Of a stretch of DNA of 64,000 nt, positions 49,201 to 57,329 are shown one piece after another. The position numbers and the translations under genes were made by a program. The stretch's first letter is position 1, and each line of letters begins with the position of its first letter. This DNA is from Hexactinellida sp. DTS-2022 (Eukaryota; Porifera; Hexactinellida): NCBI GenBank assembly GCA_028753945.1, contig JAPNXP010000003.1, forward strand, positions 5,890,001 through 5,954,000, in the 5' to 3' direction. The notes under the pieces are model-generated. The model was not told the origin of the DNA and searched no databases. It saw only the letters and a program-made list of their open reading frames with translations.

Positions 49201-52200
49201 TTTTTATTATGAACATTCAAGGGACAAAAAATTGTGTTCATAATAGAGAGACTTCATAATAAGCGAACCCAGATTAATACAAACCCTATGTAAGTTGTTA
49301 AATTGGGATCGTAGGGTTTGTTCATAATAAAAAATCTTCATATTAAGCAGACGAAATCTTGTTCATAATAAGCAGACCTGACTGTATTACGTATTATTTT
49401 ATTAGGCACCCATAATGTTTACATAAACAATCGGATCATATTGCTATATAGCACTATTTATTCGCAATTATTTGCTTACACAAATTGTTTGTATTGTAAA
49501 AAGTTTCATCCTATTTGTTGTTTCATATGGCTACTGGTATGGCAACGGTATCTGTATTGGGTTTTGAGGGCAAGGTTGTATTTATTGATTTTCCTGTTAC
49601 GACTTTCAGTCAAACGACAATATCAGAACTCAAATATCAAATAGAGTTAAAAACGGGAGTTGAGATTGAGAATCAGCGGTTGTTATTTCAAAGCAAAGAA
49701 TTGGAATCTCGAGTGGATGATGTTGATCGTACATTTTCGAATTATGGTATATGTAATGGTTCGAATATTATGCTAGTTGTAAGGTTACCAGGGGGAAGAG
49801 ATGGTAACCTTTAACATGAAGTCAACTGATAAATTCAGATTTGCCCGAACTCTTTGTAAGAAAGATAAGATCCAGTATGTGCTAGTTGTTAAGCGTCTAT
49901 AATAACATTGTAGTATAGTAGTGTGTGTCTAGGTCCCTATATCATGACAATTTACATTCTAATCTAATTTTGTAAAAACCTTATTTACCCATTAGTTTGT
50001 GTGTGATTGCTCTGATATATCTCATTATAGCTATCTTATAGCTTATACCAGGAACATAGTCACAAATCTAAAAATCTAAAATTACAGCTGTGCCGACAGC
50101 ATGTTCCTTTGGAGGCACTATCTTTTGGTGGTTGGTCGTTTGATAGTGCCTCCAAAAGAACATGCTATCGGCAAAGCTGTAATTTTAGACTTTTTGTAAC
50201 TTCAAAAGTGTAAACCATTTCAGAAAGGTGTTTCAGACGGAAACGAACCTTAGTGTGTTGAAAGTTTCCTTTTTGCTCAATTCATTTCAGATATATTCTA
50301 GTTTCAGTGGACATAATAGGTGATGAGATAGCATATTTTCCTCGCATGTTGGGTGCCAACCAACCTGTCTATTCCGACACTCGTTGGGACAGAAAAATGT
50401 GTCGGATTAAGGAGAAGTATATTGTAGGGGGTCGGATTACGCAGGTCTACTGTATTCTGTCAATGACCGAATTAACTGTTAGATTGAATTAAACAGTTGC
50501 TCTTAAAGGTACAGTATCTACTTACATATACTATACTCCGCTTAATAGAGCCACGGTTAATTGGATTCTCCGCTTAACATTTCACAGGATTTACGGAATG
50601 GAATTACAGTTTGGCTTAGTTAATTATGTCAAACTACCCTCTCACCAAAGTGACCCAATTTGTATTGTTATTAGGGGAGTCAACAATACTTCACTGTTTG
50701 CTGATATTATTAATACACATCAAATTGTGTACGTTTGTTTCTATAAATAACATCTGGTTATTAATGTGAACTCATCTAGGCTAGTTTTCTCAGAATATAG
50801 TTTCTACTGATTTGGTCTGAGCATATTAATCGGATCATATTGCTATATAGGCACTATTATTCACAATTTCTTTTGCTTACACAAATTGTTTGTTTTTCAT
50901 CCTATTTGTTGTTTCATATGGCTACTCGTATGGAAACAGTGTATGTATGGGGTTTGGACGGCAAGGTTATAACTCTAAATATTCCTGTTGCGACTTTCAG
51001 TAAAACGACAATATCAGAACTCAAATATCAAGTAGAACTAAAAACGGGAGTTGAGATTGAGAATCAGCGGTTGTTATTTCAAAGCAAAGAATTGGAATCT
51101 CGAGTGGATGATGTTGATCGTACATTTGCAGATTATGGTATACATGTAGGTTCGTATATTATGCTAGTTAAAAGGTTACTAGGGGGAGGAGATGGTAACT
51201 TTATACCTTTAAGTTTCACAGACATAACAGCTGAAGATAAATTTAAAACGATCGATTTCGCCTCTACTGCTCCTCAATGGAGAATGGTATTAGAAGGTTT
51301 GAATTTTGAAGGAATTTGTAAGAAACGGACTTGTAATGCAAAAAACAAATCTGTTTTGATACCCAAAGGATTTTACGACGCTACTAGCGGTCAGTGTGTG
51401 CTTAACTACGAGATTAATCAATTGGAATGTCCGATGTGTCATACCAAACTGGATAAGAGGAATATCAGTGGTGTAGGCATATACAGGTGTAAGCTGGAAG
51501 TGAAGGCTAAGAAGGCACGTCAAAAAGAGATTAGCTTTAAGATGGAGTCAACTGATAAATTCAGATTTGCCCAATCTCTTTGTGAGAAAGATAAGTTCAA
51601 GTATGAATATATTATGCTGATAGTTAAGCCTCTATAAGAACATTGTAGCATAGTAGTTAGTAGTGTGTGCTAGGTCCCTATCTCATAACAATTTTTTACA
51701 TTCTAATTAAATTTTGTAAAAACCTTATTTCCCCATTAGTTTGTGTGTGATTGCTCTGATATATCTCATTATAGCAATTTTATTATTCTTACACTCAGAA
51801 ACATAGACACAAATCTAAAAATCTAAAATTGCAGCTGTGCCGACAGCATGTTCCTTTGGAGGCACTATATTTTTGGTGGTTGGTCGTTTGATAGTGCCTC
51901 CAAAAGAACATGCTATCGGCACAGCTGTAATTTTAGACTTTTTGTAATTTCAAAAGTGTTAAACCATTTCAGAAAGGTGTTTCGGACGGAAACGACCCTT
52001 AGTGCGTTGGAAGTTTCCTTTTTGCTCACTTCATTTCAGAGATATTCTAGTTTCAGTGGAACATATTTGGTGATGAGACAGCATTTTAATGTGCATGTTG
52101 GGTGTTCACAAAATTGTTTTAAAACACATTTATTGACGATGTCATCACCACCTTAATTAAGTAAGGTGTCCAGACCCATTTGTAGACGTGTTATGTGGCA

Positions 52201-55200
52201 TAAGGATCAAATTGATGAATTACATGCAACACAAGTTTAATTATAAGGAATAAGCTGATACGTCATTCTAACAGTGTCTCAATTATTAAAAGCTGTTATA
52301 AACGTATAGTTTTCATTATAAATTATTCCTTAGTTGGTCAGCAATATTTGGTCAACATTAGATCTCTGTAACAAGTTAAATTCTACTTCAACGTTTTACT
52401 ATGCGTACTAAAAAATTCAAAAAGGAGGATCGCACATTCCGTTATTTAAATAAAGTTGATTACACAATGCAATATCATGAGGTTTAATTTTATTAGTTTT
52501 TGAACGAAGTAACGGAATGCTTAGCCTCCTAATTAATATAATCAATCCAGAACAATTTATAATCCAATTTACTTTAGAATTTACTATATGGGTTTATAAT
52601 AAATTAATATCTTACAACATAATTAAATATTTGGTTACTAAACTTCCACATCTATACTATTAAACACAAGGCTGTATATATATGTGTGTATATATTTGAT
52701 GTATGTTCGAATTGATTGAAGAAACTGCACGGTTTCCAAATCTGATTTTTGGCATATAGGTGTAAATTTTGGCCCCCGACAACAAGTTGAGGTTTGTGCT
52801 AAAATATTTTCACACCTAGCCAAGTTATGACGTCATTATCACATTTCGAGAATTATGAGAATTCACTTAATCGCACATAATTCGCGCACTCTAATAGATA
52901 AAATCTGAAAATTAATAGAACATGTACATTAATGATGCGGACACTTGGTCACACCAGATTGCCAATATGCTTGCTCATTATTGCATGATACCTGTGCATT
53001 TAACTTAACTTTTTAAACTAGCTTCAACTGATTTCTGACGTGCTTTAGGCCTTTTATTAGGCAGAACACATAACTGTCTACTTTTATTACCATGCACTAA
53101 TAATAATAATAATAATTACAGTAGATGTCGGATATAAGCACACCAGTTATAAGAACATATCGGATATAAGAACACTATGTTGGAAAACGGTTGCCATCTA
53201 CCCTATATAATTTATTTCGGTTATAAGAACATGCCGGTTATAAGCACATCAAGTGCAGTTCCCTACGATGTGCTTATAACCGACATCCACTGTGTCTGTA
53301 ATAGTCCATATTCTCTAATAGGGCCAATTGCCCACTGGTGGACTATTAGAGAACAGTGTGTACTACTATTTAACACACTGCATATTGTGTAGGATAGCAC
53401 AGTTAAGGAGAATGAGATCGAGCTGGATGAAGATAGCAAATCGACGCTTTATGATTTCGGTTTTAAAGGAAAGAGAGAGACCGTTTGTATTCGGGATAAG
53501 AATGATAGGCAACCTCAGGCTGTCACATCCGATGTTAGTACTATAAGTATAGTATAGCAGTCAGGGGTTTATCCAGGAGCGCGCCATACGCCTAGAGGCG
53601 TATAAATTGGGATATGTTTTCGTTTGGGAGCGCGAAAACTGCCGAAAATCCCCATAGATTAATACAAAACTAACCTTTAAGAGTACAAAATTCATACTCT
53701 AGTGACCTTAGGACAGTTAGGAGTGTTCAATTCTACTCCTGTATAATACCCTGATAGCAGTTATGACGCTCCATTAATTTCCCTTAGACATACGTACTAC
53801 AGTAGAACCTTTAGAAAGTGAATACCCTGGGGACCAGCCAAAACGTTCACTTTTGAGAGGTGTTCACTTTTCATGATATTTTATAGCGTATGTCTAAAGC
53901 AATGGGGAATATTTGGGACCGAGAAAAAGTGTCATATTTTGGAGTTGTTCACTTTTGGAGGTTTTACTGTATAAGTATAGTATACTTTAAAGCAATTATT
54001 AACTTAAAATAACTTGCTAGTAGAGCAATATAATTGCTACAGTAAACTCTCGTTATACCTAAGTGCTTGGGACCTGTTAATTCCTTCGTTATATCCAAAT
54101 ATTCGTTATAAGCGCATAATAACTTACTTCCTTTAAAACCAAATCAGATATAACGAAATGGATATTTCCCACAGAGCACTAAATGCATGAATTATTATCC
54201 GCTTATAACGAATATCCGGATATAACGAAGGAATTCACAGGTCCCAAGCACTTCGTTATAACAGAGTTCCCTGTACGTTATATTCCTATTGCTAGGATGA
54301 AGATCAGAAGAACGTTAAGCTGACTAACGTGACCTGGCATTCTGGCTATAGCACGCCTAGCGTCGGTTATAACGGACAGCGACCCATTAACTACACAACC
54401 ACCTCAAGTTGGTATCCGTCATACCACATGCAGCAATCTGAAACAGGTAGATAGATAATGGGAATATATACTATAGGAATATTATACCATAGAAGGATAT
54501 GTATGTATTCACTCAGTATTTGGTTGTTATTTGGGAAATTATTTGTTTGTTTATTACTTCTTTGTTTTATTAATTTGTTGTTAATTTGTTTGTTGTTTGT
54601 TTGTTTGTTGCATGTTTTTAATTTGTTGTTAATTGTTTGTTTGTTCTTTCGTTGATTTATTGATTTGCTATTTGTTTGTTTGGTGTTTGTTTGTTTGTTT
54701 GTTTGTTTGTTTGTCGTTTGTTTGTTGCTTGTTTGTTTATTTGTTTATTTATTACTTCGTTGTTTTGTTAACTTGTTATTATTTGGCTTGTACTATATTA
54801 TTATCGTTGTATAGGATTTGTTGGATTGGTGAATCAAGCGATGACGTGCTATCTCAACAGTCTGCTACAATCTCTGTACATGTCTCCGGAGTTTAGAAAT
54901 GCTATTTACAGGTAGATTGTAAATAACGAAAATAACTAATAACCGCTTAGAACGAACTACATTAAACTATGGTTACAATTAAAACTTTGTTCACTTCGTT
55001 ATAAGCAGAGAAAACCAATTACTTAATGAGCATCCTTATATGTAGACGGTCTAGAAAAAGCCCATACAAATAAGCCAAAAATTTTGTAGACCGTCTTTAA
55101 ATTCTGTAGACCAAAAGCCCTGCCGTCTATGGATAATATTAATGTATACGTAAGAAAACCTGGTCTAGAAATAGACGTTCTACATATAAGTTATTTCTTA

Positions 55201-57168
55201 CTTTATCGTTTGAGAATACAGTATACAATTATGACTTTATTATAAGCGCTTTGAGTTTATGACTCCTAAATTCCTAATGCAATTTATGTTAGGTGGAAGT
55301 TCTCAAAAAATGAGAGCGATAAGGAGAGATGCATTCCTTATCAGTTGCAGCGACTCTTCATACAACTACAGGTTACAACGTACATATATATATACATACA
55401 TACATATAGTATACAGTACATAATGTTTATAGTGATATGCTATACATGGTACTGTATACTATATACTGTAGAATCTCGTTAGCAGGAACACGGTTATTAT
55501 GAATTTCCCGATAAGAGGAACACCAAGTGGCCATCAAAATGCGTTCGCCTTATGCAAAATTCGTATTAACCATTGTTATTTGTACTGAAAAGGCTTTGAT
55601 GAGGCTTAAATAATGTTCATATTTACTCGAAATTCATATTAATTGTGTTCGTACTAACTAGGTTCTACTGTATATCAGGCATATTCAATTGTACCAATAA
55701 TTATTGTTGTAATTTTAGATTTTATAGCTATTTATTGTTATTTATTATTTATTACTGTTTATTGTTGTTAGACGTCTGATAAGAGAGCTGTTGAGACAAC
55801 TGATGTCACAAAGAGCTTTGGTTGGGATACGAATGAAGGTAGCATTCCTATTGAGCTATGCTGTTGTCCGGATTGTATTTAGTATCTATTGTTTAGCTTG
55901 GCAGCAACATGATGTACAGGAACTGTGTAGAGTAATGTTTGATGCTCTGGAGATAAACTTTAAGAAGACAGAACAGGTTTGTTGTTGTTGTTGTTGTTGT
56001 TAGTGATATATATTAATGTTTTGTTTTTGTTTGTATTTTTATTTTTTATTTTATTCCTCTTAATTTTAATTTTGTTGTTGTTGTTGCCGTTTGATTTTGC
56101 TATTGCTGTTAGTGATATTAGTGTTTTGTTTTGTTTATTTATTATTTTTTATTATTTTTATTAAAATTATTTTTTTATTATTTATTTTTATATTTTGTTG
56201 TTGTTGTTGTTGTTATTGTTACAATTGTTATTCCCCCACTAGTCCAGTCTAATTAACCAGCTGTATCAAGGGGAGATGAAGGACTACGTTAAGTGTCTGG
56301 AGTGCGGTCTCGAGTCTGCGAGACACGACACATACCTAGACATTCCTCTCGTCATTAAACCGTTCGGTTCTAACGTAGCATATGTGTCTGTGGTAGGTTT
56401 ATAATCACTGTATTTACAAACATTTGTAAATACATGTAATGATGTACAGTCTGATCCAATTTTCATACGATTAAGTCACAAGTTAATGTTACGATATAGG
56501 AGAAGATTCCAAATTTCCCGATCTTAATAATATTTTTCCAAAAATCATTCTTCGAAAGGAGCGTCTTGCTCAAAACCGAGCTCCTATATAATTTATTTCT
56601 TTAATATTTTATATTTCTTAGGAAGAAGCTTTGGAAGCATTTATTGAGCCTGAAACGTTAGAAGGAGACAATCAAGTAAGTTTCGAGTCAATAAATACAC
56701 TTCGAATGTTAAAAGTACAATTCACCTTTAGGGATCGTTAAAATATTCCGTAACGCTTACACTGGTGCAAGTCGAATTTTCCTTGAAATTTACTTGCTAA
56801 TAGGCGAACTTGCTATTAGAGGAACAGAATTAACATTAAATGCTCGCTTGGGGACTGAAAATAACTTGCTAATAGCGCAATTTTGCTTTTAAAGGAACAC
56901 TACTGTACAGGGGAGGGGGGTTAACCAATGTGTGACATAAATCCTTTTTGGATTACAAAATGGTTAAAAAGCGTGACAAAAATATTGTTTTTCAAACTCA
57001 ATTAGCCGATATATTAGTACGACCTATATTTGAATTATTGATTATTAATGTAATTGTATCTTAGTTGATTGATATACTTGTTTACTATTAGAGAACTGAA
57101 TATCTTATTATTATGTATTCCTATAGTACCAGTGTGAAAACTGTGGCAAGAAATGTGACGCCCATAAG
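37270..57168 (+). CDS. USP47: USP47 deubiquitinase, 5' part (11 exons, incomplete)
   Basis: Exons: 37270-37327 (tentative), 37807-37988, 53393-53533, 54296-54446, 54815-54911, 55293-55371, 55772-55838, 55897-55976, 56243-56392, 56622-56675, 57127-57168; phases agree at all junctions (367 codons). The second exon carries the N-terminal ubiquitin-like region (IQVIVKD...[10 protein letters not shown]). The catalytic domain starts [20 protein letters not shown], with the Cys-box cysteine. [18 protein letters not shown] and DYVKCLECG...CENCGKKC (Zn-binding CxxC pairs) follow, all matching vertebrate USP47. USP47 removes ubiquitin, for example from DNA polymerase beta and beta-catenin regulators in vertebrates. 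I could not find the next expected exon (after CDAHK) or the His box before 64000. Intron 37989-53392 contains the eight Ubl genes. Confidence 0.85.
37989..39236 (+). other. Start of the 15.4-kb USP47 intron
   Basis: The donor CAG/GTCAGT is at 37989. No coding sequence before the first Ubl gene. Family B (about 38640-38775) and family C (about 38829-39025) MITEs are present; the rest is AT-rich. Confidence 0.6.
39237..39974 (+). CDS. Ubl-GG-Cys-rich protein, gene 1 of the array (most diverged)
   Basis: Intronless, 245 residues from the ATG at 39237; codons upstream are open but lack ATG. Residues 1-90 form a ubiquitin-like fold by pattern ([41 protein letters not shown]) and end RLLGG at 86-90, the place of ubiquitin's LRLRGG. 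A Lys-rich linker follows, then a domain of about 120 residues with Cys in the pattern GxCFTGMC-x4-C...C...CPMC...C, probably a zinc fold. The domain resembles uncharacterised Ubl-fusion proteins in protists and invertebrates (memory, unverified). It could be processed after the GG, like ubiquitin-ribosomal protein fusions; that is inference. Confidence 0.8.
   Translation: MVDLFTELFITGLDGTHFCVKFLAEDFPQTTVYSLKFQVEFKTEVTMKDQFLIFEGKRLDELKGGIVMSFEDYGILPGATVSMNNRLLGGDLEPVDFVNINKKKKLKKTKLDTVPITHPKLGWRTVKPGLCFTGMCLNGSCKAKNDIVVVNKGFYEKSGGVCNVNIEVHRLNCPMCDQEIDTKILQGIGLNECKVTIEAMRKTESGKKKKHRYDIEAKEFFYAYSLNEKGKVRYMYIEITVKPLK
41349..42446 (+). CDS. Tetra-ubiquitin-like protein, gene 2 of the array
   Basis: Intronless, 365 residues with four Ubl repeats at about 6-80, 81-155, 156-233 and 239-315. 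The third is closest to ubiquitin: [18 protein letters not shown], then [13 protein letters not shown], then [14 protein letters not shown], where ubiquitin has FVKTLTGKTITLEV, QQRLIFAGKQL and DYNIQKESTLHLVL. None of the repeats ends in GG, so it is not a classical polyubiquitin precursor that would be cut to monomers. The tail ends in a run of eight or so Asn from an AAT microsatellite. It may act as a fixed ubiquitin-chain mimic. Sits between Ubl-Cys genes 1 and 3. Confidence 0.85.
   Translation: MVCEMSNLNILIDEDNILIIAFPKETFSKTTILQLKTQILLETGYEIESQTLLYNHTVLENNNTFIEYGITSDSYVLLTKDSIYLFVSINGFEKIITFTFPNFVFSQLTVSKLKSDIKNRENIHENLNHLCFNGNVLEGNKTMGEYGIVNNSTLTLVTDFVEFIFVKTFTGKTITITLTNEIFSQTTVLELKNKIERSELIPIDRQRLIFSGKELKNEYILGKYGIKPNYILNLIVLDPIQIQTCCLFLNTSNGNKIEIEIPVNSFPSTTVEELISQIEHEQGIPFHSQSLYFAGEKLEINNFLFHYNIFNKSIIDLKLNICEKGNYSNHTGPLEFSEIPFVERLDQIDQRTKGFYNNNNNNNNI
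43027..43740 (+). CDS. Ubl-GG-Cys-rich protein, gene 3 of the array
   Basis: Intronless, 237 residues from ATG 43027 ([13 protein letters not shown]). Ubl region ends KLPGG at 86-90. The C-terminal domain keeps C-x4-C ([10 protein letters not shown]), [21 protein letters not shown] and YRC. Intermediate between gene 1 and the tight cluster of genes 4-8. Promoter not recognised. Confidence 0.82.
   Translation: MAYKVSNVFLIGLTHDLHTIRFPEPTFNKTKISEFKVQIESRTGVGRFHQNLIYNGRCMQDSQYGVELTFEDYQVRQNATIMLATKLPGGIGNFMSLKFADLTSIDKFLPISFATTAPNWRKIDAGLNFEATCYNPACVANNKDVYVQKGFYESSAGVCRLSLEINQLFCPMCDEKLDTDNIHGLGIYRCGLLVRAKIIGKQEIRFSVESRDTFKLAHSFSDDKLNYEYIVLVVTPI
44437..45271 (+). pseudogene. Ubl-GG-Cys gene 4, split by a hAT MITE after the GG
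   Basis: The Ubl frame from ATG 44437 ends ...[14 protein letters not shown] at a TGA inside the MITE (44694-44848). Removing the element and one copy of its duplication restores a continuous frame through [13 protein letters not shown] and the Cys-rich domain ([34 protein letters not shown]) to the stop at 45271. As it stands the gene would encode a 93-residue Ubl ending shortly after GG. The downstream domain is orphaned (in-frame ATG at 44897). The insertion looks young: both duplications are perfect and the downstream frame is still open. Confidence 0.85.
44694..44848. mobile_element. hAT-like MITE inserted in Ubl gene 4
   Basis: 155 bp with ends CAGAGGCGTAGCTAGGC and GGCTACGCCTCTG, flanked by a perfect 8-bp duplication GGTGGTAA (44686-44693 and 44849-44856). 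GTGCGGC motifs lie near both ends. No coding capacity; it needs a hAT transposase in trans. CAGAGGCGTAGC-type ends are common among hAT MITEs in animals. Confidence 0.93.
45903..46619 (+). CDS. Ubl-GG-Cys-rich protein, gene 5 of the array
   Basis: Intronless, 238 residues from ATG 45903. An earlier in-frame ATG at 45810 lies in sequence that is non-coding 5' leader in the sister copies, so I prefer the later start. Ubl with RFSGG at 85-89, then [31 protein letters not shown] and YRC. First of the recent duplicates; a conserved leader of about 100 bp precedes it and a long hairpin follows at 46780. Confidence 0.85.
   Translation: MATDMASVYLTELVGKVTTYDFPVATFSQTTISELQYQIELKTRVNIEHQWLFQKKHLESRLDDVDLTFGDYDICPGSNIRLALRFSGGGGGNFIPLSFADITSEDKFKTIDFDPTGPQWRMVKGGLNFQGICKNLTCEAKNKSVMVPKGFYDATSGQCMLNYEIDQLECPMCRNKLDKRNVNGVGIYRCKLEVKAKRERQDEISFKMESTDKFRLSQSLCENDNIQYEYIMLVVKRL
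46780..46909. repeat. Long hairpin downstream of Ubl gene 5
   Basis: Arms of about 53 bp (46780-46832 and 46855-46909) read TCTAAAATTACAGCTGTGCC onwards and its inverse, with a loop of about 22 bp. Same element as at 48533, 50071 and 51817. Arm motif TTCCTTTGGAGGCACTAT pairs with ATAGTGCCTCC. A half-copy is at about 19718-19755. Confidence 0.85.
47639..48355 (+). CDS. Ubl-GG-Cys-rich protein, gene 6 of the array
   Basis: Intronless, 238 residues from ATG 47639. Ubl with SVPGG at 86-90; then [31 protein letters not shown] and YKC. Very close to genes 5 and 8 along its whole length, including the leader and the 3' hairpin, so it is a recent segmental duplicate (spacing between gene 5 and 6 starts: 1736 bp). 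Confidence 0.86.
   Translation: MAIGMKTVYLSGLDGKTRSIDFPVATFSQTIISELKYQVELKTGVEIENQRLIYVSKELESRVDGVDRTFSDYGIHVGSNIMLVVSVPGGGGNFIPLSFADITAEDKFKSIDFAPTAPQWRMVKEGLNFEGICKKWTCDAKNKSVLVPKGFYDGTRGQCMLNYEISQLECPMCDTKLDKRNVSGVGIYKCKLEVKAKRAHQDEISFNMKSTHKFKFAQSLCEDDKIKYEYIMLIVKPL
48533..48662. repeat. Long hairpin downstream of Ubl gene 6
   Basis: Arms about 48534-48585 and 48602-48662, loop about 17 bp. The right arm carries a small insertion (ACCGGT), leaving a bulge. Homologous to the hairpins after genes 5, 7 and 8. Confidence 0.85.
49191..49384. repeat. Pogo/Tigger-like MITE, family C (complete)
   Basis: Starts CAGTCAGGTTTTTTTATTAT and ends AATAAGCAGACCTGACTG, flanked by TA on both sides. Inside, TTCATAATA-type motifs recur in both orientations. 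It replaces part of the duplicated unit just upstream of gene 7. Confidence 0.85.
49527..49814 (+). CDS. Truncated Ubl gene 7: Ubl ending GG + RDGNL
   Basis: 95 residues from ATG 49527, nearly identical to gene 8 through RLPGG (86-90), then RDGNL and TAA. Beyond the stop the sequence continues AACATGAAGTCAACTGATAA, which in gene 6 lies about 330 bp further down. The middle of the Cys-rich domain is therefore deleted, with CTTTA-like microhomology at the junction. The remnant tail stays readable to about 49900. The product, if made, is a free Ubl with a short tail after GG, the layout of SUMO or NEDD8 precursors. Could also be a pseudogene. Confidence 0.75.
   Translation: MATGMATVSVLGFEGKVVFIDFPVTTFSQTTISELKYQIELKTGVEIENQRLLFQSKELESRVDDVDRTFSNYGICNGSNIMLVVRLPGGRDGNL
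50071..50198. repeat. Long hairpin downstream of Ubl gene 7
   Basis: Arms about 50071-50122 and 50141-50198. Retained although the gene upstream lost most of its second domain. Confidence 0.85.
50918..51637 (+). CDS. Ubl-GG-Cys-rich protein, gene 8 of the array
   Basis: Intronless, 239 residues from ATG 50918; the open codons upstream are the conserved leader and lack ATG. Ubl residues 1-90 end KRLLGG. Linker [14 protein letters not shown], then Cys at 134, 139, 160, 171, 174 and 191 (CKKRTC, GQC, CPMC, YRC), with another at 222. Best intact representative of the family. The Ubl lacks lysines at most of the usual ubiquitin chain positions by eye. Conjugation, if it happens, would need release at Gly90 by a protease; USP47-type enzymes are one candidate class (inference). 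Confidence 0.87.
   Translation: MATRMETVYVWGLDGKVITLNIPVATFSKTTISELKYQVELKTGVEIENQRLLFQSKELESRVDDVDRTFADYGIHVGSYIMLVKRLLGGGDGNFIPLSFTDITAEDKFKTIDFASTAPQWRMVLEGLNFEGICKKRTCNAKNKSVLIPKGFYDATSGQCVLNYEINQLECPMCHTKLDKRNISGVGIYRCKLEVKAKKARQKEISFKMESTDKFRFAQSLCEKDKFKYEYIMLIVKPL
51817..51945. repeat. Long hairpin downstream of Ubl gene 8
   Basis: Arms about 51818-51868 and 51889-51945 with a loop of about 20 bp. Fourth copy of the co-duplicated hairpin. Confidence 0.85.
51946..53118. other. 3' part of the large USP47 intron
   Basis: Tail of the duplicated unit to about 52130, then AT-rich DNA with the antisense small-RNA gene at 52420-52530. A stretch near 52640-52860 resembles the diverged repeat at 40110-40300. 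No other gene seen. Confidence 0.5.
52420..52530 (-). ncRNA. Small structured RNA gene, copy 9 (antisense, isolated)
   Basis: On the - strand: PSE-like ACCCATATAGTAAATTCT near 52594-52577, TATAAATT beginning 52561, AGGAGG at 52530 (31 nt), and CCTCCT plus T5 ending at about 52420. The inner 5' arm is CATTCCGTT, which pairs perfectly with AACGGAATG, where array copies have an A-G mismatch. The loop is unrelated to the array copies. Promoter and stem conserved 32 kb away from the array argue for a functional gene. Confidence 0.72.
53119..53292. repeat. Pogo/Tigger-like MITE, family D
   Basis: Starts TA/CAGTAGATGTCGGATATAAG and ends TATAACCGACATCCACTG. GTTATAAGAACAT motifs repeat inside. Lies about 100 bp upstream of USP47 exon 53393. 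Confidence 0.8.
53562..53753. mobile_element. hAT-like MITE with perfect 8-bp duplication
   Basis: Ends CAGGGGTTTATCCAGGAGCG and, inverted, TCCTGTATAATACCCTG, flanked by ATAGCAGT at 53554-53561 and 53754-53761. In a USP47 intron. Relatives of this GGAGCG family are near 2310, 31745, 56441 and 57890. Confidence 0.9.
53800..53969. repeat. Pogo/Tigger-like MITE, family F
   Basis: TA/CAGTAGAACCTTTAGAAAG to TTTGGAGGTTTTACTG/TA. Same family as 4078-4250. Confidence 0.8.
54040..54273. repeat. Pogo/Tigger-like MITE, family A
   Basis: Starts CAGTAAACTCTCGTTATACC and ends CTTCGTTATAACAGAGTTCC. Ends about 20 bp before USP47 exon 54296, so it forms most of the sequence just upstream of that splice acceptor. 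Confidence 0.75.
55035..55190. repeat. Inverted-repeat element (TAGACCGTC type)
   Basis: CTTATATGTAGACGGTCTAG to AATAGACGTTCTACATATAAG. Same family as 3364-3532; in a USP47 intron. Confidence 0.7.
55467..55670. repeat. Pogo/Tigger-like MITE, family B
   Basis: TGTAGAATCTCGTTAGCAGG at the left, TACTAACTAGGTTCTACTG at the right. Contains the family B motifs ATGCGTTCGCCTTATGC and AAAAGGCTTTGA. Other family B copies: 7225-7392, 29050-29226, 30117-30263, 31862-32028. Confidence 0.75.
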
Positions 57169-57329
57169 GTACAATATTATATTTTATAATTTAATATCTT
57201 TACTGGTAAAGTAATGTTAGAAAAACAAATTTATTTACGAGATTTTTTAAATTTACAGTTTAGTCTACTAACAATAAACTCATTAGTTGAATTAATTGAT
57301 GAAAATAGTTTACTACATTCTGGTTTAGT

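Noticed and set aside
55979..56164. Leu/Phe-rich open frames in the USP47 introns
   Set aside because: Arise from GTT/TTG microsatellites; no conserved features.
57256..57328. Possible USP47 exon FSLLTINSLVELIDENSLLH with acceptor and GTAAGT
   Set aside because: Does not resemble the expected USP47 sequence; chance open frame in AT-rich DNA is likelier.
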